Assembly (NCBI RefSeq): GCF_000478195.2
Contig: NZ_AUZM01000021.1
Span: 27,623-91,622 of the forward strand
Direction: 5' to 3'
Length of the DNA stretch: 64,000 nt
Source of the DNA: Lyngbya aestuarii BL J
GTDB taxonomy: Bacteria; Cyanobacteriota; Cyanobacteriia; Cyanobacteriales; Microcoleaceae
Position numbers and translations under genes: made by a program. Position 1 is the first letter of the stretch, and every line of letters starts with the position of its first letter. The notes below the pieces were generated by a model. It was not told the origin of the DNA and searched no databases. It worked only from the letters and a program-made list of their open reading frames with translations. This document shows positions 63,565 through 64,000 of this stretch, piece by piece.

Positions 63565-63821
63565 TGAACAATCTTAAGACCCAGGCGGAGTAAAGTTCGT
63601 CTGGGTAACTTGTTCGGAAATCGCACAGAGCAAAGAAGAAGCCGCAGCCCCATCCGGCGAGACTCAATCTGGTCGGTGAAATCCACTCCCCTGAAAAACT
63701 TGAGATTCGTTGGAGATTGAGAGTTGGCTGTAGCACTGTTGAAGTGCTATCATAAACTATTTGAGTTTGTTCAGCCAAACTGAGAAGCGGTCACAGTCGA
63801 GTATTGCAAGGGGAAGTTACC
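63565..63821 (+). other. tRNA-Trp to secE spacer with stable hairpins
   Basis: First, GAACAA...ACCCAGGCG-gagtaaagtt-CGTCTGGGT...TTGTTC (about 63567-63616) forms a long hairpin just past the tRNA, probably a processing or termination signal though there is no T tract. Then a three-way-junction-like structure lies at 63724-63778, directly before secE. Confidence 0.6.
63724..63778 (+). promoter_or_regulatory. Three-way-junction-like structure in the secE leader
   Basis: A closing stem TTGGCTG/CAGCCAA (63724-63730 with 63772-63778) holds two hairpins: TAGCACT-GTTGA-AGTGCTA (63731-63749, perfect) and AAACT-atttg-AGTTT (63754-63768). It ends 43 bases before the secE start. It may control secE-nusG expression; it could also be an RNA processing signal. 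Confidence 0.45.
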
Positions 63822-64000
63822 GTGGCAAAAAAAGATGAAGCAGGGACTAATCAATCCCCAGCAGGGTTTAACGTCGTTGACTTTTTCAAAGAAACAAAAG
63901 AGGAACTCGATAAAGTCGTCTGGCCTAGTCGTCAGCAGCTTTTTAGTGAATCAGCGGGCGTATTGCTGATGATCATGCTATCAGCAACCCTAATATACCT
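63822..64000 (+). CDS. secE: Preprotein translocase subunit SecE (runs off the window)
   Basis: SecE is the essential small membrane subunit of the SecYEG channel. The first 59 codons are present, starting with GTG 63822 (MAKKDEAGTNQSP...) after a GGGGAAG ribosome-binding site. The SecE signature FFKETKEELDKVVWPSRQQL is seen at about residues 24-43, followed by the start of the membrane helix (VLLMIMLSATLIY). The single-helix form expected in cyanobacteria continues beyond the window, and nusG usually follows. Confidence 0.95.
   Translation, partial: MAKKDEAGTNQSPAGFNVVDFFKETKEELDKVVWPSRQQLFSESAGVLLMIMLSATLIY

Overview
The window comes from a cyanobacterium, most likely a filamentous Oscillatoriales-type species (Lyngbya, Limnoraphis or Planktothrix-like; the genus is inference). 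The evidence is the alkane-synthesis pair ado-aar, a GUN4-domain protein, the cyanobacterial DUF2605/DUF2973 pair, a SphR-type Pho box, the order rplS-tRNA-Trp-secE, and frequent HIP1 octamers (GCGATCGC). Intergenic spaces are long and AT-rich, and contain decayed genes and short repeats, as in large cyanobacterial genomes.

Layout. 0-5.6 kb: the start of an ArsM-like methyltransferase, a collapsed ETHE1-type hydrolase pseudogene, a secreted pentapeptide protein, a two-component system (OmpR-type regulator plus histidine kinase with an overlapping 33-codon leader ORF), and a Uma2 nuclease-like protein. 5.8-11.5 kb: an ABC1/AarF kinase, a Cys-rich small protein, a structured non-coding stretch, cysC, a DsbA-like lipoprotein and a PlsC acyltransferase. 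11.6-16 kb: an IS630 remnant, a tiny antitoxin-like ORF, a substrate-binding/GGDEF sensor, DUF2288, small hypotheticals and an orphan sugar ABC permease. 16.4-20 kb: ado, aar and argG with repeat-bearing spacers. 20-26.2 kb: a UbiA phosphoribosyltransferase-like gene with an SMR-like transporter, a giant two-domain DUF4912 membrane protein, DUF2973 and DUF2605. 26.4-31.6 kb: thrS, a ParE-type toxin-antitoxin pair and a Tat-exported PhoX phosphatase with a Pho box. 32-43 kb: redox, GNAT, epimerase, hemE, stress and GUN4 genes, then deoC-recO-MFS-glycosyltransferase. 43.1-44.5 kb: an IS200/IS605-type element with a TnpB that lacks the zinc ribbon. 44.6-47.7 kb: prxQ and a MASE1 histidine kinase.

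48-60 kb is a cell-surface glycan-like region: two paralogous GT-C-like membrane proteins in divergent orientation, a third multipass protein, a methyltransferase, a GT4 glycosyltransferase, an ArnT/PMT-type transferase, a dienelactone hydrolase pseudogene and a large (alpha/alpha) toroid-like protein. 60-64 kb: a tandem CDGSH protein, a coiled-coil/EamA fusion transporter, a low-complexity repeat tract, then rplS, tRNA-Trp and the start of secE.

The most interesting items are the uncharacterised GT-C paralogue cluster (48-54 kb), the zinc-ribbon-less TnpB, two pseudogenes that can be read through their lesions, the SMR/UbiA polyprenyl-phosphate-sugar pair, the structured secE leader, and the histidine-kinase leader ORF. 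No CRISPR array, prophage or defence island was seen.
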